From Talaromyces rugulosus (lineage: Eukaryota; Ascomycota; Eurotiomycetes; Eurotiales; Trichocomaceae): a stretch of 64,000 bases of DNA. The stretch spans positions 4,588,001 through 4,652,000 of the forward strand of contig NC_049565.1 of assembly GCF_013368755.1 (NCBI RefSeq), written 5' to 3'. The position numbers and the translations under genes were made by a program. Numbering within the stretch: position 1 is the first letter of the stretch; each line of letters opens with the position of its first letter. The notes under the pieces are model-generated. The model searched no databases. It saw only the letters and a program-made list of their open reading frames with translations, and had not been told where the DNA came from. Below, piece after piece: positions 15,001 through 25,411 of the stretch.

Positions 15001-15002
15001 GA
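1..15002 (+). CDS. Multimodular nonribosomal peptide synthetase with terminal reductase, 5' partial
   Basis: This enzyme builds a peptide on carrier domains and releases it reductively. The frame enters at base 2 inside an adenylation (A) domain, just before the YGPAE core; exons are 1-3598, 3656-8221 and 8295-15002 (introns 57 and 73 bp, phase 0), giving about 4,956 visible residues. Domain order by approximate base: A part 2-750; carrier T with GGDSIS near 940; epimerase E1 1110-2440 (HHLAVD, EGHGRE, FNYSG intact); condensation C1 2500-3790; A2 3840-5420; T2 near 5600; degenerate E2 5750-7060; C2 7120-8420 (HHTLFDA); A3 8530-10110; T3 near 10280; C3 10520-11760 (HHSIYDG); A4 11790-13360; T4 near 13565 with an atypical GMNSIS serine site; thioester reductase R 13800-14990 (TGATGFLG, YAQTK). 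The A cores FTSGSTG, YKTGDL and GRKDTQVK are present. Start, earlier modules and substrates are not visible. The product is unknown; the R domain predicts an aldehyde or alcohol terminus. Confidence 0.95.
5750..7060 (+). other. Degenerate epimerization domain (E2) inside the NRPS
   Basis: This segment has the length and position of an epimerase between T2 and C2 but has lost the motifs that E1 of the same protein keeps. The HHxxxD active-site motif reads AHRLIVD (bases 6173-6193), so the second histidine is arginine. EGHGRE reads ENHRRS, the RTVGWFT block reads LVGAFTV, and the FNYxG block reads LKYLP. The reading frame is intact, so the domain is translated but is probably catalytically inactive. 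It may still act structurally or as a docking element. Confidence 0.75.
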
Positions 15003-15772
15003 TTTGTTGTTATATGTTATATCATCTATGTTTTGTGTTATTTTACTTATTTTCTTTTGTTTAAGTAGACTGTCGTGTTGTTTTTATGAAATGTTTGTTT
15101 TGGGTACGGATTGATATATCTATCTTTTTTTTAGTCTTTACTTGTTACAGTCTTGGAGCACATATCAAATTTACCAGCTTTTATGTACTCGTTGAATATC
15201 AATAATTATCGCTCTATCATTACTATATGTAGTGCATCTCAAATTCAACATCAATGTTAATAAAACCCAATGGATATCTAGTAAACGTTGTCACAAGGTA
15301 AGTGAAATTCATGAAAGTTTTGAAAGAATGGATTATAAAATTTAAATTATTAATAAACTCGGTGTCTAACGAGTGTATAGCCATAACCTCGGAGTTCGAT
15401 GGCTAAAGAATCAAAGGGAAAGCAAATCAACGCATTGACGAGTATGATATCTCGCACAATGCCGGAATCGCTTGCGACAGGTATATGAAATAAGAGGATT
15501 CTCAAAGAGTAAAACTATGTGGAGGAAGGTAGTAAATGCAACTTCAGGTTTTCCGAAGAAACCAAAAGCACGACAAAACTGCATATGCCAAGTCAGGGCC
15601 AGTCCATAGGGTATGGTATTATAAGAGGGGAACTCACATATAAACAAGTACAAATGCTGCGAGCGCAGCATACCCGCAGCATTTGAATAATTCATTCTGA
15701 TGCTGTTTACAACCCTGATGTATTCTCTTCAGCTTTGTTTGCAAACAACCCGGGAAAGAACTGGCGCCGCTC
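15003..15772. other. Intergenic, 3' flanks of NRPS and GH43 genes
   Basis: This is a convergent intergenic stretch, AT-rich near 15,010-15,360 with T-runs that suit fungal 3' ends. A minus-strand open frame of about 94 codons at 15411-15695 has no recognisable domain and no clear gene structure. I see no supported gene here. Confidence 0.6.
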
Positions 15773-16998
15773 TCACCCCGACGTCGTCGTAACCACTGGC
15801 CATCCGTCTTCGTAGGTCAGGTAGTTGTAACCTAAAAGGGCGTTCTATTACAAGTTAGAATGTCCTCCACGCATGTCATGGGATAAAAACTTACATCTGT
15901 TGCTATACCTGTACTCTTGTTGACTGAAGATTATTAGTACTGTGGATTCGACAGTTAGATGGAGGGGATGAGAAAAGAACTTACAGTAGTGATAATATAG
16001 TACATCTGGTCCCAAGTCGTTGTTCAAAACACCATTGCTTCCTGGCGCATAAACCTGGCCATTGTTGTTGGAGCCATATACCAGATGCCCGCCGTCGTTC
16101 ACCAGGTCAACGTTGTTCTTGTCCACGTAAGGACCTCTGACGGACAAAGAGCGCCCTACACGTATAGAGTATCTATCATATGTCAGCGTTTGTCACTTTC
16201 CTCAATATATGTATACAAGATCGTTTCTTACTCGGAGCCCGCTGGAGGCAGGTTGTTTGGGTCAATTCCACAGCATTGACCTTTGCTATACCAAAGATAG
16301 TAATATCCGTTCTTGTAACTGATCCAGGACGCTTCTTCTGGCCTAGCATCTTGAGAGGTCGACGCAGTCTCGGAGAGATGCTTCGCATCTGGACCTTGTG
16401 GGTTCTGTATAGATAATAGATCTCCTGACAGTGGTACCTGCCAGATGTTGGTCCAATAGCTGCCAAAGGTCAAAAAGGAGCCAAGACCAAGCGGCTCAAT
16501 AATCACGCTCGGATCAATTGCATTGGTCTCATTGAATGGGAAGACATTTGAATTTTCACCACTGCCGGTGTTGATGACTGCGCCGTGGTCCGTCCATGAC
16601 CCTGATGCAAGGCTATCAGACGTGGCGACACCAATTGCGCTGTCTCGGGAGCCAAGTGACGATACAGAGTAGTAACAGTAAAATTTGCCGTTTTGGTGGA
16701 TCACGGTTGGTGCCCAAAGGTCGTTGCGATCACCCTTGTTAATGATACTGGGTTTCCCGTTCATAATCTCGCCAACTGATGTCCACGGCCCGCTGAGGCT
16801 TGAAGCCTTGCTGTACGGAATTCCCACGCCCGTTTGAAACAGGTAGTACTCATTGTTGTAGTGAATGATGTTAGGGTCTCGAACCTTGTGGTTTCCTGGG
16901 ATTGCGACAGGGAAACTGTTGGCAGACGTTGAGGGAATGGCTGCGGACAAAGCCAAGGGGAGCATCCCCAGGGCCGTCGCAAGGGCTGACAGCAGCAT
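15773..16998 (-). CDS. GH43 glycoside hydrolase, endo-1,5-alpha-arabinanase type
   Basis: This is a secreted enzyme predicted to cleave alpha-1,5-arabinan of plant pectin. I assemble exons 16232-16998, 15985-16172, 15909-15923 (a 15-bp microexon) and 15773-15831, read on the minus strand, giving 342 residues. Residues 1-20 form a signal peptide ending LALSAA. The five-bladed propeller catalytic triad is visible: Asp41 in VRDPNI, Asp162 in NAIDPSV (pKa modulator) and a Glu near 222 in RPEEASW (general acid). The C-terminus [14 protein letters not shown] is typical of the family and is only reached in frame if the microexon is used. A second arabinosidase-type GH43 activity cannot be excluded. 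The next gene in the same orientation is a GH5 mannanase, so both may respond to plant-wall carbon sources; no shared operator was identified. Confidence 0.88.
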
Positions 16999-18031
16999 CG
17001 TAGAGAGTTGTAACTTGTTTGCTTCCGTCTAGCAGATTTACAGAGGCGTGGTGTCAGCTGTTAAATACAATGGAGCAGGGACCCAAAATGAGAGGATGAG
17101 AGGATGAAAACGGTCGCAGCCACAACAAAGGGCAAGGAAGGCATTTTCTCGACATGGCCGGCGCCTTCCTTCCTTTTCTATCTGAGATTGCTGTTCAGCT
17201 GATCGCGCTCTGCTCAAGCCCATCAGCCAGCAGATTGACCATAATTCCCTCGCTGCGGACACGCGGCGAAGGGCCCAAGATGGAGGACTGAGGCAAGGCG
17301 CCTGTGATCTAATGGGATCTGCCAAGTGTTCTACATTAGATAGAGTGGTCGAAGTGGATCAGCAGATCATGGAGATGCCCAATCGTATGCAGCAAGGCTC
17401 TGTGATCGTCCGGTGTGAACCTAATGTTATGGCTTCTTTCATCCCTGTGGAGAGCGACAGGGTTTCCATAGTGCATAATTGCAGTGAGGGAACAAATAGT
17501 GTTGATTTCGCGCTTCGTTGGATCATCCGCACCATCGGCCAAGCTGCAGGCGTAATCAAACAAAATATGTATCGCTTCCATACACCGATTGGCCGGAACG
17601 CGCAAAAATCCTCAAATGCGTGCATTTAATGCCCCAGCATCAATTGATGGCGGTGTGCTGAGGTGTGGTAGGACGTGTCGCATTTTGGGCTGCCTCTGCC
17701 CTAGATCTGCATTTCGGGTGATTAGTGGACCTTGCTACTGGTGCCCGCCTCAGCGAAAGCTCCCGGATCCGGCCATGTGATGCATCCATTAAATAATGCC
17801 CTAAAGATGCCCAGTGGTTGCTGGTTCGGGCTACTCTGGCTGCTCTGGGCATATAGTCCATGTGTTTCTGCACCATTGCATCATTCAGACATGTTGTGAT
17901 TTGAATTTCTATGAACTAGGATACACAGGAACACGCCTCAGCAACCACAGAACGGGGCAGCGTGACGTCCACGCTGCTTGCTCGCCGTATAACATAGTCA
18001 GCTGGCCCAAACCGTGCTGGATCTCGAGTCA
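16999..18031. other. Intergenic, promoter side of GH43 and 3' side of GH5
   Basis: About 1 kb without a supported gene. Open frames of roughly 90-105 codons exist on both strands around 17310-17630, but they overlap each other antisense and have no recognisable domain, so I treat them as chance. The 16999-17100 end should hold the GH43 promoter. Confidence 0.55.
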
Positions 18032-19275
18032 TTAACCGATTGCTTGGATGTGGTCGGTCACTATGCATGTGTAGATGTCGCTTCCATAGTATATAGTGTT
18101 CCCGTCGTCGGGCGACTCCCCGGTGCTTAAAGTATCGCCGTACTGCCAAAACATATCGGCCGCGATACCAGAGGTATTGAGGGCGGTAGCTTGCCAAGGG
18201 CCCTCGTTTGCACACTGGTCAGAGCTTGTTCCAAATTCCTCCAAAATGCACGGCTTCCCTACCGCTGCGCAGGCGGCCCCGTGGGTGGAAACCCAACTAC
18301 TACCCCAACTCAAGGCTTCTCCCCCTAGTCAATATTAGCACGGCGGAAGATGGCGGAGAGAATTCGTGGTTACACACAGCTATCGGGATATAAATGCAAA
18401 GTACCAAAGTCGATGGTAGGAATGTTCAAGTTTGTCGTAAAGTCAAGCCCTTCCCCGAACGTGTATGGATACGAACCATCCGATCCGTTCGTAAGGCCGA
18501 ATCCCTCTATAGAAACAAAAAAATGTCAAAATCAAAACTCTCACACAGTCCCTGGTCGAAACTTACCATCACCGATAGTAACCAGGTGGTTAGGATCCAA
18601 AGATTTGATGTAGGCACTCGTGGCATTCACCCAATCCGTGATAACAGATGTGTCGCATCCATTGCAGCGGGGCTCATTGGCCAACTCCCACGCAAATATA
18701 GCTGATGATGAGCTATATCGGTTGACAACAGTCTTGATGTATGTTTGGTAGGCTGTTTGAATTTGGCTGTTGGTGTACCAGCTTGTTTGGTTGCCTCCAT
18801 AAGCGACGACGTAAGCATACATTCCTCCATAGTCGTCCCAGTTATTGACGAAGTTGATGATCAATTTGACTCCTCGGGACTCGGCTGAACTGACAACATA
18901 ATCAAGTTTCTGGAGGCCATCGGTTCCTGTGTTAATGGTGGACGTGCCGTTTGCATGAAGCTGGAACCAGACTGTCCCAGAAGCCGGAATTGTATTGACA
19001 TCATTAAATCCCCAAATTCGAAGTATCTTCAGGTCAGAAGATGCTAGGTCATCGAGTACATGGTCGACATCACTGTTGTTGTTTAAGAATGCGAGCCAAT
19101 AAGTATTCGTTCCTGCATAATACGAGGTAGTACCATCGATATTGAAGTCAAGGCCGTCGGTGGTAGGAAATCCTGTTGAATTAGCTAACGAAGAGCCGGT
19201 GGCAGTCCGCGACGTAGACCGTGCAAAGGCGTGGTGACCGAAAAGGGTCAGCAAGGGTAAAAATGCTGCTCTCAT
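18032..19275 (-). CDS. GH5 endo-1,4-beta-mannanase, secreted
   Basis: This secreted enzyme is predicted to cut beta-1,4-mannan and glucomannan. Exons are 18567-19275, 18378-18506 and 18032-18315 on the minus strand, giving 373 residues. I start at the methionine of MRAAFLPLL because it opens a normal signal peptide; an upstream in-frame ATG at 19305 would add ten residues. The GH5 clan-A motifs are visible: Arg86 in LRIWGF, the acid/base Glu201 in WELANEPR and the nucleophile Glu near 306 in ILEEFG. The pattern matches subfamily 7 fungal mannanases. There is no CBM1 module or Ser/Thr linker, so it is a bare catalytic domain. It sits head-to-tail with the GH43 gene downstream and is divergent from the MFS gene. 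Confidence 0.9.
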
Positions 19276-20709
19276 GGTCACGAATTGATACCAGGTGCAA
19301 ACCACAGCTTAAGTTCCCGTGTTCCTAAACATTTGAAACTCCCAGGTGATATTTGGGGGGAGCATCCGGGGTTTCTTATAGTCGCGAGTCTTCATTTATA
19401 TGAGACACACCATTCATGTTGACAAGGTCGGAATATCAAACACGAACAACATGATTTGACGGTCTGGCCGCATGGATATTCATTCTGTTTCTCATCCCCT
19501 GGTCCGGGGCTTTTCCGCTTCCAATGTGGTAAGCCTGTCCCCAATCTGAGCGTGGGAGAGTGGAGGATCAGTTGAGCATTGCTTGATATTCGCGGAATGC
19601 CGGCAAGAGGCGTTGCAGTGCATCATGAAACCCGCTTTTTCAGCAGGGTCAAAACAAATGGCGATTTCTCCGGAAAAATATGTCGAGATTATCACGGCCA
19701 TCGCAGTAGCCGTTTCATTCTGGGGTCGTTTCGAGTTTAGAATAACGATAGTCGGCAAGGGAACAACCGGACAAATTTGGCGGAGTCAAAGAAAGCCTTT
19801 GAAAATGGGGAAATCAGTCAATAAATCGACCAATACATATATTCACTCACCAGTAATCTCTTCGTCTTTTTTCCGTCGTGGAAAAAAGAGTGGTTTTTGA
19901 CGTTGGAGCAGAACAGAAGCAGAGACAGCGTGGGGCCTCCGGGGGGAAGGAAGGAGGAAGGAGCAGCCCCGTCCAACAAACTCCAACTCTAATTATCCAA
20001 CTCCTCGCACAAACTCGCCAATTGTTTCTCTGAACATCGCCGTGCTTCTTCGCCTCGCTTGCAATGCCTTTATTTCTAAAATTCAGGCTTCCAGCGTGCC
20101 CATTATCATGATTCATGCCTCCGCAGTCACGATAAGATTCGCGCTACAGCTGTGGAGGGGGTTCCACATCGCAGCTATTAGTTACTCCATATGCTGTCTC
20201 TTTCTGCAACCTTCAGATTCCAGAATCAGATACACTGTAAGCCTCATTTCCAATGCTCTGCACTTGCAGAACTAATCGAACTGACCAATTTACTCCCCGA
20301 TCTCCCTCCAGAACGAGCCAGCTTATTACCGATCCTACCGGGTCCTTGGCTGTCAGACCTATCCAGAGTCCCACAACGCTACCGGTTTAGACTTCAGTCT
20401 ACCACAACAGACTAGGACGAATACACCGTTAATTGATGGGGCTCGGCTGAGCCGGCTCTCCACTGAGTCAACTCTTCAGAATATATGTAACTATGAATAT
20501 GCCGGCTGTACTCCGTCTGGCATTAGCCCCACCAAGTCGAGGGGCGGCTCGAGAATGGAGCGTAGCTTGGCGATGCACGTTTCTGCGACAAGCGTGTGGC
20601 TGCAGGCCTTTAAGTATCCAGACCAAGCCCGTCTGCGCTGCGACTGTCAATCAAGTCAAATGACCGTGTGATAATGCAAGCACAATGAGTCCCGGGCACA
20701 TAGCCGATC
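19276..20709. other. Divergent intergenic region between GH5 and MFS genes
   Basis: About 1.4 kb that must contain both promoters. A possible TATA element (TTCTTATA read on the plus strand, about 100 bp from the mannanase start) is the only element I note. Open frames up to 105 codons near 19583-19900 lack recognisable domains. No supported gene. Confidence 0.5.
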
Positions 20710-22611
20710 ATGAATCGCGGCGTATGGTGCACAGGTAGACACCTGGATCTACTAAATACAATTCTCACTAATTCCAGTCCATAGCCATGCACATGAAGGG
20801 GATATTCCAGGCACAGTTGACCTGAATGCAACTGGAGACGACGATGTCGGTTATGGACAAGCCCTCTTCCCAGTACCGGCAGACGATCCAAACGATCCTC
20901 TTCAGTGGCCGGCGTGGAAGAAGAATGCAATTCTCGTCATCTGCTCCATATATTCTTTTCTCGGTAATGGATCCTTGACAGGACCATCAGTCTATATCTC
21001 GATCTATGCGGAAGAATTTGGCATCTCTTCCACCACCGCCTCGGGCTTAATTTCGTACCCTAATCTTGCATTTGGCTTTGGTCAGTTCGACCTCGGAAAA
21101 TTCTCCTCGAACTACAACTGACTGACTGCTAAAGGCTCTCTCTTCCTTGTGCCGCTATATATGAAAATTGGACGCCGACCTGTGACCTTATTATCAATGG
21201 CATTCGTACGTTTTTCTACTAGCCACTTTTTTGAGTCAGCCCTAACACACCCACCTTCCAGTTTGTGGGCGGCTTGATCGGTGCCTCCCAGGCTACTACA
21301 TATGAAGGTCTCATGGCTGCACGCGTTATTCACGGCTTTGGGAGTGGAGTTTGCGAGTCTCTTCCCGTCCAACTGGTCAATGATATCTTCTTCCTTCACG
21401 AAAGAGGAAAGAAGTTAGGATATTACACCTGTGAGTTTACACACTCTTCTAGCGTTGTACCAACTCTGATGTCAATTCATAGTTTGTCTCTGTTTGGGGG
21501 CAACATGTCCGCTGTACGCTGGCTACATGCTGGCGGGTGGATACTCATGGAGACTGTTCTTCTACGTCGTCTTAGCATTTGCAGCTGCGCTCTTCATCGC
21601 TGCCTTCTTCCTAGTTGAGGAAACTAGCTATAAACGACCCGAGCCCGCGATTTCACCTTCTCCTTCCAGGACTGATGAAAAAGCCGATGGGATCATTCCA
21701 ACGACGACTTTTTCGCTACCTTCCCGCCGACCCTTTATGTCAACCCTAAAACTATGGAGTTCAATTGATCACGAAGCGCAGTTCTTCACTACCATGTTTC
21801 GCTCTTTCACATACTTTTTTGTGCCAGCCGTCTTTTGGGTTGTTGCGACTTTTGGTAGGCTCTGTTTAGTTAATGGGGTGGGTTTATGCTAATACGGCCC
21901 TTCAGGTATATACATCGGTCTCGGGGCTTTCTCCTTCAATTATGTGTTCCCAATCAAAATTACAGCGCCGCCGTACAACTGGAGCGAGGTATACCATATC
22001 CAATCTCTCCATTTTTTTAAGTACTCGTCTGACAAAACAACCAGACCAATTCCGGGCTCATTGCTCTCGCAACATTGGTCGGATACTCTCTCGCGCTTCC
22101 ATTTACTTCCACTTCCGATCGTCTTGCAGCTTACCTCACGAAGAAAAACGGAGGCATTCGCGAAGCAGAGATGCGCTTGGGAGTTTTGCTATTTCCAATG
22201 CTCATTTCCCCCGCTGGTTTGATCGTGTTTGGGTTCACCGCACAACGCAACCTTCACTGGTTCGGTTACTTCGCCGGTGTCGCCATGGACCAGTTCGGCT
22301 CATACTTTTATTTCACCTTTACCCTCGCATATGCCGTTGACTCGTACTATGCAAATACCTCTGAGATGCTCATTGCAATGAATCTTGGCAAGCAGGCTAT
22401 TTCATTTGGTATGAGTTTGTACCTCTTGGACTGGGTGATGGAACGAGGCTATCTCATTGTCATTGCTGGCATTTTCTGTGCCGTCCTTCTCGCTAATAAT
22501 ATATCCGTTGTCATTTTCATGGTCTTTGGCAAGAGGATTCGTCGATATACAACCAAATCATGGCTAGGAAGATTACACGCCCGCACTGCGACGAAAAATA
22601 TGACTCACTAA
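20710..22611 (+). CDS. Major facilitator superfamily transporter
   Basis: This is a 529-residue polytopic plasma-membrane transporter, probably a proton antiporter for drugs or metabolites. Seven exons join in frame: 20710-20734, 20778-21080, 21135-21205, 21262-21430, 21483-21854, 21906-21988 and 22045-22611. The first exon is only 25 bp; the ATG at 20710 is the only one that joins the next exon in the right frame, since the ATG at 20685 would hit a stop. A hydrophilic N-terminus is followed by NDPLQWPAWKKN, a common fungal MFS entry sequence, then about 12 membrane segments. The loop between TM2 and TM3 carries MKIGRRP, the MFS signature. A charged central loop separates the two halves. Substrate is unknown. 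It is the only transporter near the NRPS, but the two glycosidase genes between them make cluster membership uncertain. Confidence 0.9.
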
Positions 22612-23405
22612 GAGTGTTGCCCTTGATGATGAAAATTATGCTTCTATTCACTATAGTAACATGCATGCATATGAATTAGCTTTATCAAAGATATTCACGG
22701 TATTCAAATTTCTACCAGTTGACAACTAAAACACTGTATAAAGTGTACTACAAGTGTCAACCAGTATAGAGGTAGCATTCATTCAACGGTTAACTGAACG
22801 TGCAATACGTGTAGGCAAAGAACAATCAAGCATGTAGATATCAATTGATTATGACATATAAGTCGTTTGATCTCTAAATGGTTGAAGTATAGACCTAACA
22901 GATCTTTACAAATCCAGAAACCAAAAAACAGAGAAAACAGGACACAATGGGACGGAAATCTATATTCTTCGGATAAATTGCATCCGCCACCACACACCAT
23001 AAATAGCCATGTGTAGTGCAACGAATTTGCTATCTTGGATAAATACAATCTTTATTTGGTTCGCAGCCTGTGTGATATGAAGAAGTCAAAAAAAAAACCG
23101 AGGAAAACACTGATTGAAATTGAATTTTTCAATCAAAAACACAAGAGAAATGAACGTGTAACTGGGGGGTCTATATTTCGCGCCTCTCTTTCGTCCTTCT
23201 CTGCTCCTCCTTCGCTACCCACGGTTACAGAAACGTGGGACATTGGCTAGACTAGGTTATGTTGAAAAAAAAAATCATGGTAGAAAACATTGTTGTCTTG
23301 TTCCCCGTCGTCTTTGTCTTTGTTGCTTGCGGCGTATATATGTTTCTCTGCTGTGAGAGCCGAGGGAGAAGAAGCCGAGAAATGTTTTGGGCGATAGATG
23401 GTGCC
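22612..23405. other. Intergenic between MFS gene and repeat-precursor gene
   Basis: Convergent 3' flanks, AT-rich around 22,620-23,130 with poly-A runs near 23,088 and 23,265. I see no supported gene. Confidence 0.6.
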
Positions 23406-24200
23406 TTAAAGGCCGGGAGCTGCGCCGGCGCCGCCTAACAGGCCGGTCACTTCACCGACCAGACCGCCAACTCCAGCGTCAGCGGAAGGCGAAGGAGTAG
23501 GCGTTGGCACAGGAGGCTCAGGGAAAGGAGGCTCGGGGGAGCCAGGAGCAGGAGGCGCGGGGAAACCAGGAGCAGAGGGCCCAGGGAAACCTTCAGCAGA
23601 TGGGACCGAGTCACGGCGAGCAGCAGGGGTCGGGAAAGGAGGCTCCGGGAACGGGGGCGCAGGGAAGCCAGAAGGCTCGGGGAAGTGTCTCCGGGCAACT
23701 GAAGGTGTCACCTCAGGGGAAGGAGGCGCAGGGAATGGAGGCTCCGGAAAGCCAGAAGGAGGGAATGGAGGAGCAGGGAACGGCGGCACAGGGAACCCAG
23801 ATGGTTCTGGGAACTGTCTGCGAGCAACTGAAGGTGTAGGGAAGGGAGGCTCTGGGAATGGAGGCTCTGGAAAGCCAGAAGGAGGGAATGGAGGAGCAGG
23901 GAACGGCGGTACAGGGAACCCAGAAGGCTCAGGGAACTGTCTGCGAGCAACTGAAGGGGTCACTCCAGGGAATGGCGGCTCCGGGAATGGAGGCTCTGGA
24001 AAGCCAGAAGGGGGGAATGGAGGAGCAGGGAACGGCGGCACAGGGAACCCAGATGGTTCTGGGAACTGTCTGCGAGCAACTGCAGGGGTCGATGGCTCCG
24101 GGACTGGCGGTTGAGGCTCGATAGGAGCAGGAGGCCAGAAAGGCAGAGCCAGGGCGACTTCGGCGACAGCGAACACGGCGGCGGCAGATGTGAACTTCAT
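23406..24200 (-). CDS. Secreted proline-rich repeat protein with Arg-Arg spacers (kexin-processed-type precursor)
   Basis: This is a single-exon gene of 264 residues. A hydrophobic N-terminus (1-19, ending ALAL) looks like a signal peptide. Five Arg-Arg sites at about 43-44, 86-87, 127-128, 170-171 and 195-196 divide the rest. Three near-identical units of 41-43 residues (45-87, 88-128, 129-171) begin QFPEPSGFPVPPFP and end SVARR; a shortened fourth (172-196) begins HFPEPSGFPA. The C-terminal part (197-264) turns Gly/Ala-rich. Cys is absent. Dibasic ends after identical repeats in a secretory protein are the hallmark of kexin-processed peptides such as the dikaritin precursors; Kex2 cleavage here would free several similar Pro/Phe-rich peptides with N-terminal Gln. 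No ustYa-type (DUF3328) gene was seen in the window, so a modified cyclic product is not supported. A proline-rich wall protein is the main alternative. Confidence 0.75.
   Translation of the reverse strand: MKFTSAAAVFAVAEVALALPFWPPAPIEPQPPVPEPSTPAVARRQFPEPSGFPVPPFPAPPFPPSGFPEPPFPEPPFPGVTPSVARRQFPEPSGFPVPPFPAPPFPPSGFPEPPFPEPPFPTPSVARRQFPEPSGFPVPPFPAPPFPPSGFPEPPFPAPPSPEVTPSVARRHFPEPSGFPAPPFPEPPFPTPAARRDSVPSAEGFPGPSAPGFPAPPAPGSPEPPFPEPPVPTPTPSPSADAGVGGLVGEVTGLLGGAGAAPGL
23688..24068 (-). repeat. Three tandem in-frame repeats of about 123-129 bp
   Basis: These encode the three near-identical QFPEPSGFP...SVARR units; a truncated fourth copy follows at 23613-23687. Similarity is evident at the DNA level, including blocks such as ggagcagggaacggcgg. 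The copies are therefore recent or homogenised and may vary in number between strains. Confidence 0.85.
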
Positions 24201-24205
24201 GTTGA

Positions 24206-24227
24206 CTATTATTATTATTATTATTAT
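24206..24227. repeat. Trinucleotide microsatellite (TAT)n next to a start codon
   Basis: About seven TAT/ATT units lie 6-27 bp upstream of the ATG of the minus-strand repeat-precursor gene, so the tract is in its 5' untranslated region. Its length could vary between strains and affect expression. Confidence 0.8.
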
Positions 24228-24408
24228 CTAGAGGCAATCCGAAAGTCAGCAGATGTAAAAAGATGTTGTATGATCAAGAGAATGTCTTTGGTATATGCAC
24301 ATACATGGTTTGATCAGGGATAGAAAGGCCCAATCAGTTCCGTTAGTGTTTGATGACTTTGATACCGATGATGGGAAAGAGAATAATCAATGGACCAGAA
24401 GAAGCGTT

Positions 24409-24416
24409 TATTTATA
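24409..24416 (-). promoter_or_regulatory. Possible TATA box of the repeat-precursor gene
   Basis: TATAAATA is read on the minus strand about 210 bp upstream of the start codon. The match is good but the assignment rests only on position. Confidence 0.35.
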
Positions 24417-25411
24417 TGTCTGGCCTGACGCCTAGACGGCCAGTCCAGCAGCATATCCAGGCACTGTATTCCGCTTCTGTAGATCTGTCGATCACCGAGT
24501 ATATTGACACCCGGTGAACCTGCGGAGACAGACTGTTTTCGAATTGCTCGATGAGCAATCTCGTAGTAACAAGCTCGAATGTGTATAAACTGAATGAGGT
24601 AACTCCGTACTCCGTCTTGCTTCACAGTCCATTTCGGTACCGGAGACCAAAAAACGCTTCATTATATTCGCACACAAGAAACGGGCTCCGATAAATCACC
24701 ACAGCGCTCGATTGACGTGTTATTTTCTCCAGATAATCTAATGTCAAGACCGATACGCAAGTCCCAGCCAGGACGTATCCACATTTGAAGAACATGGAGT
24801 GATACGCGGAGCAGCGAGGGAGTTCTAGGCCAGAAGTGATGGACAGAAAAGTTAACCTAATCGTAGGGGCGATCATAATAATTAACGCTAGTCTGCTAAA
24901 TAGACTCGGTTTAGCTGCGTCGGAGATGGGCAGCCAGGCTTCGGAGCCCAAAGGTCGATCTATTTAGCAACCAGCCAGCTTCCGACAGAGATACTCCGTA
25001 CTCCGAGTTTAGTAGCAAGGTTGGTCGCTGTACGTACCTTTTCTATAATAGATCTCCCAGTTAATATTTGTGCATGTTGCGATTGTGTTTTGACTAGTAG
25101 TGAGTTGCCTTTTAGCACGTCATCTTTCTGCTTGACCTTTTCAAATCACATAATACTCCGTGATGTTCATGCGAAGCTTCAATCTTGACTTACTCCCATG
25201 CGATCTGTATTATTAAAAAATAAAATACATCATATCGCTAATGAAAAAAAAAGGCATAACGGTACATTGTCCTCGAATTCTCAACGCCAGATCCACATCC
25301 TGCCAAGGCATACGCCATGCAAAGGGAATATTAACTAATACATGCTCATGTAAAAGAATGCCCAGGGTAATAAAAAAAAACTCATAATGTATGATGTCCA
25401 TAGTCTTCAGG

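Larger units (their letters stand above)
24201..25411. other. Intergenic, promoter of repeat precursor and 3' flank of HAD/RGG gene
   Basis: About 1.2 kb with no supported gene. The octamer TACTCCGT occurs three times here (24608, 24992, 25154) and once at 20509. Minus-strand open frames near 24314-24951 lack domains. Confidence 0.55.

Noticed and set aside
15411..15695. 94-codon minus-strand frame downstream of the NRPS
   Set aside because: No recognisable motif and no promoter or conserved context.
17312..17629. About 105-codon open frame between GH43 and GH5, with antisense frames of similar size
   Set aside because: No domain, no splice logic, and overlapping open frames on both strands suggest chance.
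23504..24124. Plus-strand open frames rich in Gly/Glu/Gln opposite the repeat precursor
   Set aside because: They are mirror images of the proline-codon repeats on the coding strand; the minus-strand frame has the signal peptide and RR periodicity.
20509..25161. Repeated octamer TACTCCGT at 20509, 24608, 24992 and 25154
   Set aside because: An 8-mer is expected about twice in 64 kb over both strands, and no longer flanking repeat or inverted terminal repeat was seen, so a mobile-element remnant is not supported.
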